Virus record (IMG/VR): IMGVR_UViG_3300025151_000237
Location: 1-27,081 of that record
DNA length: 27,081 nt
Reading direction: 5' to 3' (one strand)
Source: a virus
The translations under genes were made by a program, and so were the position numbers. Below are positions 7,021 to 19,500 of the stretch, one piece after another (position 1 is the first letter of the stretch; every line of letters begins with the position of its first letter). A model generated the notes under the pieces. The model was not told the DNA's origin, did not search any database, and was given only the letters and a program-made list of their open reading frames with translations.

Positions 7021-10000
7021 CCACAACAGATAGACAAAACAGATTACTAGTAGCAGAAGATTGGAGAAAGATCTATCAGGCTTTTCAGCAGGCTGATTTT
7101 AAGTCCTATGATTTTGAGACGCTACGAAGAACAATGGTGGCATATCTCAAGGAGAACTACCCAGATGATTTCAATGACTTTGTTGAAAGTTCAGAGTACG
7201 TTGCACTTATAGATCTTATTGCGTACATTTCGCAGGCACTTTCATTCAGAGTAGACCTTAACGCTAGGGAAAATTTTCTTGAAACAGCAGAAAGAAGGAA
7301 CTCGGTGTTGCGACTTGCGAGGTTGATCAACTACAATGCCAAAAGAAATCAACCTGCAACGGGATTACTGAAGATAGATTCAATTTCAACAACACAAGAT
7401 GTGCTAGACAGTACAGGCACTAACCTAGCAAATTCCACTATAATTTGGAATGATTCTGCAAACTCAAATTATAGAGAACAGTTTACCGCAGTGCTAAACG
7501 CCGCCAACCAATCAGGACAACTCTTCGGCAAACCGAGGGAGTCGGGTAAGATAGGTGGTATAGACACAGAAGTATACACATTGAGTTCGAACCAATTAGA
7601 CCTACCAATATATGCATTTCAAACAGCAGTTGGAGGCACAAATAGAGCATTCGAAATTGTGCCAAGCACAATCAATGACTCTGATAGCATTTACGAGTCG
7701 GCACCAGTGCCAGGCACAGGACTTACATACGTTTACAGATCAGACGGATCAGGTGACAGTAGCAACAACACAGGATTCTTCTTCCTGTTCAAGCAAGGTA
7801 CAATGCAGAATGAAGAATTCACTGTGAATACATCTATAACAAATTATATACAAAACCTTCCAACGCCAAACATCAACGACACAGATGTTTATCTTTACAA
7901 GTTAGATCAGTTCGGACAGTTGGCAGAGTTATGGACAAAAGTTCCATCGCTATCTGGGAACAATGCCATATACAATTCACTGTCCAAATCAGAAAGAAAC
8001 ACTTACAATGTGGTCACAAAGGCCAATGATACAGTTGACCTTGTGTTCGGTGACGGAAACTTTTCGAACATACCATTGGGAAGTTTTAGAACATATTACA
8101 GGACCAGTGACAACGCCAAGTTCGCTTTACAACCTGCGGACATGCAAGGTATTCAATTATCAGTCCCTTACACAGACGCCAATGGTGCACAACAGACATT
8201 GAGTATTAGCGTGAGCTTGAAGTCAAGTGTTTACAATTCAGCGGCCACGGAATCAAACGACTCCATAAAAGAAAAGGCCGCACAAGTTTATTATTCCCAG
8301 AACAGGATGATAACTGCGGAGGACTATCAAGTTGTGCCATTGTCAGCGTCACAGGAGATAGTAAAAGTTAGATCTGTAAACAGATCTGCATCAGGGATAT
8401 CAAGGGCAAAAGAAATACTTGACCCAACAGGTGCATACTCAAACGTGAGTGTGTTTGCCGACGACGGTATTTTGTACAGAGAAGAATCTTTACAGCAGTT
8501 TACGTTTACATTTAACAATAGAAGCAACATACAGAACACCATTGACACCGATGTAGAATCAAGACTAAAAGAGGCATACGCAAGGCAGTTCTATTACTTC
8601 AAATATGGAACAAAAGATACAAGCACACTTTCAGCAACTTGGAACTCCACCACAACATCGACAAACACCAACACCGGTTATTTCACATCAGGTGGTGCTT
8701 TGGTAATTGGCGATTTTGCAACTTCTAATCTTAAGTTTGCAAAAACCGGAGCATTGATTAAATTTACTTCTCCTGACACAAGGAAGTTTTTGAATGGTTC
8801 GCTAGTCGCGTCCACCACTGATAACTCAGAGGATAGGTTATGGGCAAAGATAGGAGATGTGGTACTTGATGGTGCCAATGGAGGCGTAGGAAACTTGGAA
8901 TCAGGTGCGGGTCCTGTAACTCTTAACAATGTTGTGCCACAAGGCGCAGTTGTAAAAGCAATCATCCCTAACTTCACAACTTCATTCTCAGCAACTTTAG
9001 AAGCAGACTTGATAGACAGAATAGAGGCGTACGAAGAATTTGGCCTAAGATATGATGTTGACTCGGAAACATGGAAAGTGATTACTTCAACAAACCTAAG
9101 CACCAGCACTACCTTTGCACTTAATAATGCAGGATCAACAGCAGGAACAAATGCAGATGCTAGTTGGTGGTTTAAATTTACCAATGATGGAAACACCTAC
9201 ACAGTGCAGTACAGAAGATTGGATTACGTGTTTGAATCAGAATCACAAAACAAATTCCACTACGATCTCCAGGAAAAAATTTATGATTATACCACAGGAA
9301 AAACTGTAAAAGATTCTGTAAAAATTTTGAAAACAAACAACATTGTGTCTACTAGTGCCAGTGTAGGTTACCCATTGCAATGGCAGGTTGTCGATGTGGT
9401 GACAGAAGCAGATGGCTTCCAAGATAATAGGAAAGTTAAAGTCGGATTTTTTGACGATGACGATGACGGTGTGGTAGATAACCCAGAATTATTTGACATC
9501 TATGTTGAACCAACATTGTCAGAGTCAACAAAATTTGTTTTCTTTGAAGAGTACGACTCATACGATAACATCAAAAGATTCAGACCATACGCGGCAACAA
9601 ATTTTGTAGTCACTGAAAACGAATCAGATATAGACCTAAACACGGCAACCTATACAAACAACCAACTGTTTTATTTTTACGCTGAGGATGAGGATGTTAT
9701 CAAGAAATACGATTCGACCACAAATACACTTTCAACAACCACAGAATATATCGCTAGAAGAGGCAGAAGCAATATCAGTTTCCAATACAAACATCATGCA
9801 GGCCAGGAAACAAGAATTGATCCTAGTGTTTCAAACATTGTTGATGTTTATATCTTAGAAAGGACATACGACAATCTATTCAGGATATGGTTGCAAGATG
9901 GTGGCACGAAGCCGAGCGTGTCAACAGCAGACCAATTAAGAATATCTTACTCAGGCACCCTTAACCCTTTGAAATCACTATCGGATCAAATCATTTACCA

Positions 10001-10505
10001 TCCAGTGAAATATAAAATACTATTTGGAAAAAATTCTGCTGAACAGTTACAAGCAACATTTAAAGTTGTAAAAAATTCAAAGACAAATGTTTCAGATGCT
10101 GTCATCAAAACTAGGGTTATTGCCGCTATAAACGAATTTTTTGCTTTAGACAACTGGGATTTTGGTGATACATTTTATTTTACGGAACTAGCCGCATACA
10201 TTCACAATGAACTTGCACCAGACCTTTTGACAGCAGTCATTGTGCCAAATCAATCAGGACAGAGTTTTGGGTCTCTGTTCCAGATCAATTCCGCGGCAGA
10301 CGAAATTTTCATCAGTGGGGCCACCGTTGATGATGTGTCAATAATTACAGCACTTGGAGCCAACCAATTGGTGGCATCAGGGACTGTGGTGACATCAACA
10401 TCATCTACCACTTCTAACACGACGACAGGTTCAGCAGTGTCAGGCTCTACTACATCAGGTTCGGGATCAACATCGAGCACCGGCAGTAGTGGAGCAGGAT
10501 ACTAA
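7017..10505 (+). CDS. 6: Baseplate wedge protein gp6 (J-like), enlarged
   Basis: gp6 forms the dodecameric ring that joins baseplate wedges. The N-terminus has the gp6 signature: DRQNRLLVAEDWRKIYQAF, DFETLRRTMVAYLKENYP, FNDFVESSEYVALIDLIAY, and ARENFLETAERRNSVLRLA (residues 3-105). The C-terminal core is also typical: a KYKILFGKNS-like strand near residue 1000, AVIKTRVIAAINEFFALDNW, FGDTFYFTELAAYIHNE and LFQINSAADEIFISGA (to about 1110). T4 gp6 is 660 residues; the extra length lies mainly between about 540 and 980, and includes an acidic DDDDDGVVDNPELFD loop near 813 that looks like a metal-binding loop. The last 36 residues are almost only Ser, Thr and Gly and end in GAGY. The start is fixed by the conserved N-terminus; a late promoter lies just upstream. 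The stop overlaps the ATG of the giant gene (TACTAATGG), so the two are coupled. Confidence 0.9.
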   Translation: MATTDRQNRLLVAEDWRKIYQAFQQADFKSYDFETLRRTMVAYLKENYPDDFNDFVESSEYVALIDLIAYISQALSFRVDLNARENFLETAERRNSVLRLARLINYNAKRNQPATGLLKIDSISTTQDVLDSTGTNLANSTIIWNDSANSNYREQFTAVLNAANQSGQLFGKPRESGKIGGIDTEVYTLSSNQLDLPIYAFQTAVGGTNRAFEIVPSTINDSDSIYESAPVPGTGLTYVYRSDGSGDSSNNTGFFFLFKQGTMQNEEFTVNTSITNYIQNLPTPNINDTDVYLYKLDQFGQLAELWTKVPSLSGNNAIYNSLSKSERNTYNVVTKANDTVDLVFGDGNFSNIPLGSFRTYYRTSDNAKFALQPADMQGIQLSVPYTDANGAQQTLSISVSLKSSVYNSAATESNDSIKEKAAQVYYSQNRMITAEDYQVVPLSASQEIVKVRSVNRSASGISRAKEILDPTGAYSNVSVFADDGILYREESLQQFTFTFNNRSNIQNTIDTDVESRLKEAYARQFYYFKYGTKDTSTLSATWNSTTTSTNTNTGYFTSGGALVIGDFATSNLKFAKTGALIKFTSPDTRKFLNGSLVASTTDNSEDRLWAKIGDVVLDGANGGVGNLESGAGPVTLNNVVPQGAVVKAIIPNFTTSFSATLEADLIDRIEAYEEFGLRYDVDSETWKVITSTNLSTSTTFALNNAGSTAGTNADASWWFKFTNDGNTYTVQYRRLDYVFESESQNKFHYDLQEKIYDYTTGKTVKDSVKILKTNNIVSTSASVGYPLQWQVVDVVTEADGFQDNRKVKVGFFDDDDDGVVDNPELFDIYVEPTLSESTKFVFFEEYDSYDNIKRFRPYAATNFVVTENESDIDLNTATYTNNQLFYFYAEDEDVIKKYDSTTNTLSTTTEYIARRGRSNISFQYKHHAGQETRIDPSVSNIVDVYILERTYDNLFRIWLQDGGTKPSVSTADQLRISYSGTLNPLKSLSDQIIYHPVKYKILFGKNSAEQLQATFKVVKNSKTNVSDAVIKTRVIAAINEFFALDNWDFGDTFYFTELAAYIHNELAPDLLTAVIVPNQSGQSFGSLFQINSAADEIFISGATVDDVSIITALGANQLVASGTVVTSTSSTTSNTTTGSAVSGSTTSGSGSTSSTGSSGAGY

Positions 10506-10510
10506 TGGCA
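10495..10510 (+). repeat. Stop-start coupling box, copy 1
   Basis: CAGGATACTAATGGCA, which encodes the C-terminal Gly-Tyr of gp6, its TAA stop, and the ATG of the giant gene overlapping by one base. AGGA supplies a ribosome site five bases before the ATG. An identical 16-base copy occurs at 24126-24141. Confidence 0.7.
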
Positions 10511-13500
10511 GACAATCCAACCAACGCACTAACAAATAACGAAGTTGTAAAACAAGGAAGCAACGAGTACAGAAGGACTGTGCAACATCTACCAGCGTTC
10601 TATAGGACAGATACCAATCAGCGGTTCTTATCCAGCACTTTGGACGCTTTGGTTCAAAAAGGAAATCTTGAAAGGCTGGATGGTTACATAGGTAGGCAAG
10701 ATGCTTACACTAGAGCTGTCACTGACAGATACCTTCCGGCGACTAGCAGAGATAGATTTGCATATCAATTAGAACCTATTGTCACCTACACAGACAAGGA
10801 TACCACATCGGTCAATCCAGAAGATCAAGTAAAGTTTACAGGAAGTTACGATGATTACATAAACCAAATAAAATATTTTGGTGCAAAAACAAACAATCAT
10901 GACCGGTTAAACAAGCAAACAATTTACAGTTGGAACCCTGCTATTGATTACGATAAACTAATCAATTACAGAGAATATTACTGGATGCCAAATGGTCCAG
11001 GATCTTTAGAAATCGATTCAGTAGGCCCTTCGGCGGTTATAGAATACAGTGTGTCAAATCTCGCCAAAGGTGCATACAATTTTACCCATAGGGAAAATGA
11101 AAATAATCCAATACTTACGCTGTATAGAGGTAACACATACAAATTTGATGTGAATGCAAAGGGTCATCCTTTCTGGATCATGACAGAACCTTATAAGGCG
11201 AAGGTGGCCGCTGATGGATCCACGTCTACTATTTTCAGCACTGGAGTTACAAATAATGGAGCAGATTATGGCACGGTTACATTTACCGTACCCACATCAG
11301 GTGCGCCTGACACTTTATATTATCAATGTGGAAATCATGATGCCATGTATGGAATACTACAAATCAAAGATATATCAAGCACGACAGCGATCAATGTTGA
11401 AGATGACATTGTAGGAGCAAAGAATTACAGTCTTAGGACGCTTGATTTGTCTAATGGAATGAAGGTGAAATTTCCTACTAGTCTGGTTGCCTCGGATTAT
11501 CAAAACAAAGAATATTATGTTGAAGGGGTTGGAGAAGCAATTACTTTGACGGATGTTGAAGATCTCATAACGCCTGGAAGTTATGCTACCGAAACCACTA
11601 TATTATACGATCAAGTCGCCTACGATACAAGGCCTTATGCAAAGTCTTATTACACGCCCGATAAGAAAGATTACATAACAATCAAAAGAGATTCACAGGA
11701 CAGAAATGCTTGGTCGAGATATAATCGATGGTTCCATAGGTCTGTCATCGAAGAGACTGCAAAGATAAATGGACACACGCCAGTGCTCGCCGAAGATGAC
11801 AGGGCGAAGAGACCTATTATCGAATTTGATTCTGGACTAGCACTTTACAATCATGGAACAGTGGCAAAGAAATCAGTAACCCTATATGATACTGTTACTA
11901 CAGATGCTTTCAGTAATGTGGTCAAACAAACTGGATACATCGTTGATGGACTTGCTCTCGCAGACGGAATGCGTGTTGTCTTTGCCGCAGATACAGACCC
12001 GATCGTAAAAAATAAGATATATGATGTCAACTTTGTCACAGCAGGGGATTCTACACAGGTTATAAATTTGACAGAGGCATCTGACGCCAGCCCAAGCAAT
12101 GATGATTCAATATTCATTGAATTTGGAACGGCTAATCAAGGTAAAACTTTCCGATATGATTCGACCACAGAATCATTTGTAGAGGCTCAAGAAAAAGAAG
12201 ATGTCAATCAGGAACCATTGTTTGCAATGTTTGATGAGTCGCACGTTTCATTTGATGACGCAACGACTTATCCAAATTCAACTTTCAGCGGTGCCAAAGT
12301 GTTCTCATTTGCCACGTCTGATTCAGCAACCACTGACACGGTTCTTGGCATGAAGGTCAAGTATAAAACTATTAACAACGTAGGAGACATTGTCTTTGAA
12401 TCAGATCAAACTTCGGGTTCATTCACTTACAAAAGTGGTAACACAACGGTCACTAAAAAATTAGCAGAAGGGCATTTGCATTATACTACAAGTAGGGCTA
12501 CCCACAATTCAAAGACGTCTTGGATAAAAAGACCTTTAGAAAGCAAACAGCGTGTGATAAGAACATTTGTTGTTGACGAAACAGAAAAAAAATTATTTCC
12601 TATAGATTTTTACAAAGATTCCGCAGAACTTACAGATCTCGAAGTTTCGGTTGTTGTCAACGGCACTAGGAAGACTCTGGGCGTGGATTATACTCTTGAA
12701 AATGGAACTAAAAACAAATTTGTTAAATTCTCCAAGGATCTCACAGTAGATGACCAGGTAAGGATAGCAGGATATAGTAGCGCCGACAAAATCGAAACTA
12801 AAGGAATATACGAAATACCTGAAAATCTATCAACAAATAGCCTCAATGTGCAGTTAGGTACGTTTACGTTTGGACAAATTCTAAATCATGTGAGAGACAT
12901 ATTTGATAAAAATCAAGACCTTACAGGATCAATACCTGGTGTATCTAACCTCAGGGACAAACCAGATGCAAGACTGAAAGGTGGTAGCATACATCAACAC
13001 GAAGGATCTTTGTTGCCTGCAATATTTAATTTGATAGATCAAGATGCCAATTTTGTTACAGCGGTGGATTATGTTTCTAAGGAATATGAAAAATGGTACA
13101 ATTCATTTTTGACCCATGCCACGGGCACAGCATATGAAGGCATTGCCACAGACCGGGTGGACGAAATCATTACGTCTATCACAACAGGTAGAAACAGTTC
13201 GTTTCCTTTCTATTATGAAGACATGTTAGGCTGGGGAGAAAATGTTTCCACTAGATCATATACAGTTATGGGATCATCTCAGACCGATTACGCTCTCGAT
13301 TCACAGTACAGCACAACAGAATTAAGCAACAGAGCGGTTTACGTTTACCTAAATGATGTGCAATTAATACTAGGCACTGATTACACTTTTAGCACAGCAG
13401 ATGACTCAGTGAACATCACGAAGTCTTTGGTGGAAGGAGATAAAATTGTAATCAAAGATTACGCTGACACAACAGGAAGTTACATGCCACCGTCTCCCAC

Positions 13501-16500
13501 TAAACTTGGAATGTATCCTAAGTATACGCCAGAAAAGTTTACAGACACAACTTATATCACTGACACCGAAGTGATTAGAAGGCATGATGGTTCAATAATA
13601 AAAGCATACGGAGACGAACGTGATGACTTGATCTTAGAACTTGAAAAAAGGATCTACAATAATATTAAAGTAAGTTACGATTCTGATTTGATAAAATTGA
13701 ATGATGTAATGCCTAGTGTTTTTTACTCCACAGATTATTCTTTATCGGAAATAGATGCTGTTATGGGGCCAGATTTTTATCAGTGGGCAGGTAGGAATAA
13801 TGTGCAGTATATCAATAATACTAGTTTCAGCGAAGGTTCTCCATTCACGTACAATTATGCAGGTAGCACAGACAGGATTACAGGTGCAAAATTACCTGGA
13901 TATTGGAGAGGCATTTACAAATATTTTTATGACACAGATGCGCCTCACGTGAGACCATGGGAGATGTTCGGTCATTCTGAAAAACCAACAGACTGGGAGG
14001 ACACGTACGGGGCCGCTCCATACACTTCGGGCAATGATGTCTTATGGAACGCCATAGCCTCTGAGCCAGGAAGACAAGGGAAGCCTGATATAAGCAGTTA
14101 TCTACCAGTAGATGCATCGGGAAATTTATTAGATCCACTTGCGGCTGGATTGGTGAATAACTTTGATATTCCAGGAAGACAGAGTGGTTGGAAGTTTGGT
14201 GACCAAGCACCGGCCGAAACTGCATGGAGAAGGTCTAGTGCATATCCATTTACAGTAATTAAAACACTGGCGCTGACAAAACCAGCAAAATTCTTTTCAA
14301 ACTTTTTTGATCCATCAAGGTTGTCAACAAATGTGTCTGGGAATCAAATATCAACGGACACAGGTGTAAGAATGACGCTTGAAAATGCGAAATATCACTT
14401 GGAAACTGAAACAAATACCGCAACTGGGGTCACTACAAGATATCAAACAGCAGGATATCAACCTTTAATCATTAATCATCTAGTCTCTAAAAATCTTGAT
14501 AGCAAAACTTTTTATTATGACAAAATGAAAAATCTTTCAGTGCAGTTAGGTTACAAATTAGGAGGATTTACAGATAAAGACAACATAAAAGTTTTGACAG
14601 ACAGCGTGTCACCAGGATCAACATCAGGATCTAAATTTATTCCTGATGAAAACTATAAGATATTATTCAGAACTTCTAATCCAGTAGAAAGTTTTTATTA
14701 CTCAGGTGTGCTGATAGAGAAGAACACAGATACCACTACAAAGACTGATGGGTCAACGGTTACAAATGTGGGCGGGTTCAAGGTGCTAGGATATAGCACA
14801 GTTAAGCCATATTTCAACTTCAACTATCCTGTAAAGACATCAACAGAAACAGCAGTTCAAGTAGGTGGTTCAACAGCAGTTAAACGGTATTCTGCCTTTC
14901 AAGAGACAACACAAACTATTCCATACGGTTATGTTTTAGACACAATACAAGATGTTGCTGACTTTTTGTTTGGCTACGGACATTGGCTCGAAAGTCAAGG
15001 ATTCCGTTTCAATAAATTTTCAAAAGAATTGAAAGAAACACTAAATTGGCAAAATGCTGTACAAGAATTTTTATTTTGGACCACGCAGGAGTGGGCTCCA
15101 GGATCAGCAGTGACAGTTTCTCCAGCCGCTGACGGTTTTGAATTAGACACTAACAACAGCATAGTTGGAAAACTGAGAAACCTAGCAGGTGATTATTCAA
15201 TATTAGATGCAGGCGGCCGGAAAATAGACATTAGAGAGTTATCAACAAAAAGAATAGGTAAGACATTTGAACTAGGAATCAAGTCAGACTCGGTTGGCCT
15301 ATACAACATAGCACTCAACACAGTCCAGAAAGAACACCTACTGTTATTTGATAACACTACTGTTTTTTCAGACATAATTTATGAACCAAGTACAGGTTTC
15401 AGGCAACAAAGGTTAAAGTTGGTTGGTTGGAAGACCGGAGGCTGGAATGGAGATTATTACGCACCAGGTTTTGTTTTCGACGCGGCCCAAGTCACACAAT
15501 GGATTGCAAATACAGATTACAAGATAGGCGATAGCATTGAATACCAAGGCAAGTTTTATGTTGCCAAAATTAATCATAATTCGGGTGCTAAATTTATAAC
15601 AGAAAACTGGAAATTAAAAAATAATAAACCACTGCCACAATTAATACCAAACTTCGATTACAAAATATCACAGTTTAACGATTTTTATAACTTGGAGACA
15701 AATAATTTTGATGAGTCGCAACAACAATTGGCTCAGAGATTGATAGGTTACCAGTCTAGAGATTATCTTGAAAATCTTTTCGTAAACGACGTATCACAAT
15801 ATAAATTTTATCAAGGGTATATTAGAGAGAAAGGAACTCAAAACGCAATAGACAAAATATTGAAAGCCAAGTATGAGGGCGAAGACATATCTCTTGATTT
15901 ATATCCAGAATGGATGATTAGGACAGGAAATTTTGGAAACATGGACTCTGTGGAGAATGTTCAAATTATTTTGAAAGATAATGAAATTAAAGCAAATCCA
16001 CAAAGCATAGAATTGACAGATGTATTATCGGATACAGTCGAGTATCCAAGGTCACAGGCAGTAGATAAGTCCGAACTATACTACGCACCAGTTGAATACA
16101 CCGCATCTACTACATTCAAGAAAGTTGATTACAGTAAGGCAGGGTTTGATAGAGAAAATACACAGGTTTTTAAAACTGCTGGTTATCCACAACTTCAACA
16201 AGTTCAACACACGGCATTTGACATAGAAGACATTTTAAATCTTGACATGAACCGGATCACTGCTAATGATTTAATATGGGTGGCAAATAAGAGTAACAGA
16301 GATTGGGACGTGTTTAGGTTAACAAACAGTGGAATAAAAATTGCAGATCTGACACTTATAAATGACGGCACACAGTTACAGGTCACATTTACAGGTTCGC
16401 ATAATCTATCAGCAGGTTCAACAACCACGGAAGCAGATTTCTTTGGCATCTCAAACAGTGAGGAATCAACACTTAATGGAGTGTACCAGGTAGTTGCAGT

Positions 16501-19500
16501 GCCTGACCATAAAACAGTCACAATAGATTTTGACGGCAACACGGCATTCATACCAACTCTTGCAGATGGCTCAACTGCAGACAGTTTCGGAAACGTGTAT
16601 AAATTTGTTTCTGTAAGACTGTCATCAATGGATAACGTAAATGATCTGTTGAACCATGACGATTATGTTGACAAGAATGATGCCATAGAACACCCGGGTG
16701 ATAAAGTTTTTGCTGATAGCGACAGTTCAGGTTTATGGCGAGTGTACGAGAAACAGGATCCATACACCAGCCGAATACGACTTTCTCCTGACAGCACGAC
16801 TGCAAATCAAAATTTTGGATTCAGGATCGTTGCAAGGAACGACGGAAGGACAGTGATAGCATCCGCTCCAGGAAAAGGACAAGGTGAGGTACACTTCCTG
16901 TTTAGATCACAAGCAACAGCAGGAGACGAGCTACTTGCACAGTCGGTTGGCACAATGACGGACAATGACGACAACACCAGCAGGCTAGGTGAATCATTGT
17001 CGATGAGTACAGACGAGAACTTTGTTGTTGCTGGAGCACCGTTTACTAACACAATCGGGGCAGACGGAAGCACGAGACAATTGAACGCTGGCTTGATAAA
17101 AGTCTATCTTTGGGATCCATCAACATTCAAATACGGATTGCTTAACACATTGAATCCCCCAACAGATGGCTCGTCGGCCAACGAAAACTTAAATTTTGGA
17201 TTTGCTCATAAAATATCTGAGCCTACTTTAGCATCAACTAGAACCACTGGTCAGAAATACTTGTTCGTATCGGCTCCTGGACATGACAGCAACACTGGAA
17301 GAGTGTATTTTTATACTTGGGGAATAGGAGCAGATGGTTCTACATACGACACATGGACACAGGACTACACAATTGAAGCACCAGATGGAGGATCAGGACA
17401 ACGTTTCGGACACAGACTCACAGCGAATGACAATGGTGATATTCTTGCTGTTAGTTCTCAAGCACCTGGCAATGCAGGAAAAGTTGAAATATTTGTAAGG
17501 ACAGGCGCAAGTAATGATGGAAGCACCAAAAATGCCTTTACATTGGTTCAGACTATAACAGGAGTTGCAAGTGATGGATCATCCCTAAACACTGCTTTTG
17601 GAGAGTCCTTGGCAATGAGCAAGGATGGAACAACACTGATCATAGGTGCGCCAGGAGTTGATGGTACAGATAATCCAGATTCAGGTGCAGTCTACTATTA
17701 CAAATGGAACGCTGATGGTTCTACAAACACATACACATTACAACAGACTATAAGTGCTCCAAGCACTAGCACCAACATGAAATTTGGAACTAGTCTGGAC
17801 ATCAACAACGACGGAACAAGGCTTGTGATGGGAGCAGAAAAATTTGCCAATCCTAGAGAAATGAAGTTTGACTTGGGTGAAACAACTTTTGATCTACAGG
17901 ACACTTCAATAGTAGATAGTAACACCGAATCAGGTGGAGCATTCACGGCCACTATGTATAATTCAAAATTTGTGGTAGATGATACACTGATATCAGACAA
18001 TGTATCCTCAAATGATGATTTTGGACGTGGGGTGTGCATAATAGACAACTCAGTTTTTGTTGGTGCACCGGAAGACGACGGAAACACTGCATCTGATGGT
18101 AGCACAAAAATAGAGAATGATGGCACTGTGGCATGTTATGACCTTACCGTAAATGGACAATATTCATGGAAAAATATAGTGACAGAAACTGCATTGATAG
18201 ACACTGACAAATTAGGCAAAGTATTTGATTTCAGCAGAAGTTCCAAACAGATTAGAGGATTTTATGATCTCTACGATCCTGTAAAAGGAAGAATATTAGG
18301 TGTGGCTGACAGGGAGATACACATCAAAACAACTTGGGATCCTGCGGTGTACAATGTTGGAACAAAGTCAAACACTCAAACTCCATGGGCTGAAAACCAC
18401 ATTGGCGAAGTGTGGTGGGATCTTTCCACGGTCAAGTGGCTTTGGTATGAACAAGACACACAAGAGTATAAAGTAAACACCTGGGGTAAAACTTTTCCTG
18501 GGTCAAACATAGATGTATATGAATGGGTAGAATCAAGGTTACTCCCTAGTGAATGGAACTCCAGATCAGGCACGCAACAAGGAGCGTCAGAAGGCATATC
18601 AGGTACAGCACTATATGGCGACAACTCCAATTACACAGAGATCAAAAGATACGATTCGAAGGTAGACCAATTTGTTTCTACATATTACTATTGGGTAAAA
18701 AACAAAGCAACACTTCCAGCAAACAGTGTCAAGGACAGGAAAAACACTGTGGCTTTCGTGGCCAACTTGATTAGAAATCCTGGTCAGTTTGATGTGCAAT
18801 ATTACTCTGTGACAGATACGAATAAGTTCATTGTAAACAACGTTAAAGGTCTGGTAAACAGCGACATCGTATTGAATATGGACATACGTAACAACACCTT
18901 TGAGGGTGACGCTCATAGTGTTTGGAAATTGGTCAGAGAGGGTGACAAAGATTTCAAACCAACAGCACAGATAGAATCTCGTTGGTGGGATTCTCTGATA
19001 GGTAAAACTTCAGCAGGTGATATTGTGCCAGACACATCTCTGCCTGTAAATGAAAGATACGGCAACAGACTTAGACCGAGGCAAAGTTGGTATGTTGACA
19101 GATATAGTGCCTTGAAAGAAATCATTGATTACGCAAACAGCGTATTGAAGAAAAATCAACTAGTTGGACAAATCAATCTAACAAATCTAGATTCGAAAGA
19201 TCCAGAACCTACGGCACAAAGTCTGGAATGGGACGCATCAGTAGACACTTATGCTGAATTGACATACGTGAATACAGCCGATCTTTCAGGTACAGTAAAC
19301 TATCTTGTGAAAGCAGATGAAACGGCTAATAACTATTGGGCTATCTATCAATGGGCCGGAACAGAATGGTCTAGAACAAAGTTACAGACATATAATACTT
19401 CTGCATATTGGAGTTATACTGATTGGTATAAAACCGATGGCAGTATGGTTCATGACGAAAATACTCCTGTGGACAAACAGGTAAAATTCGAATACGAATT

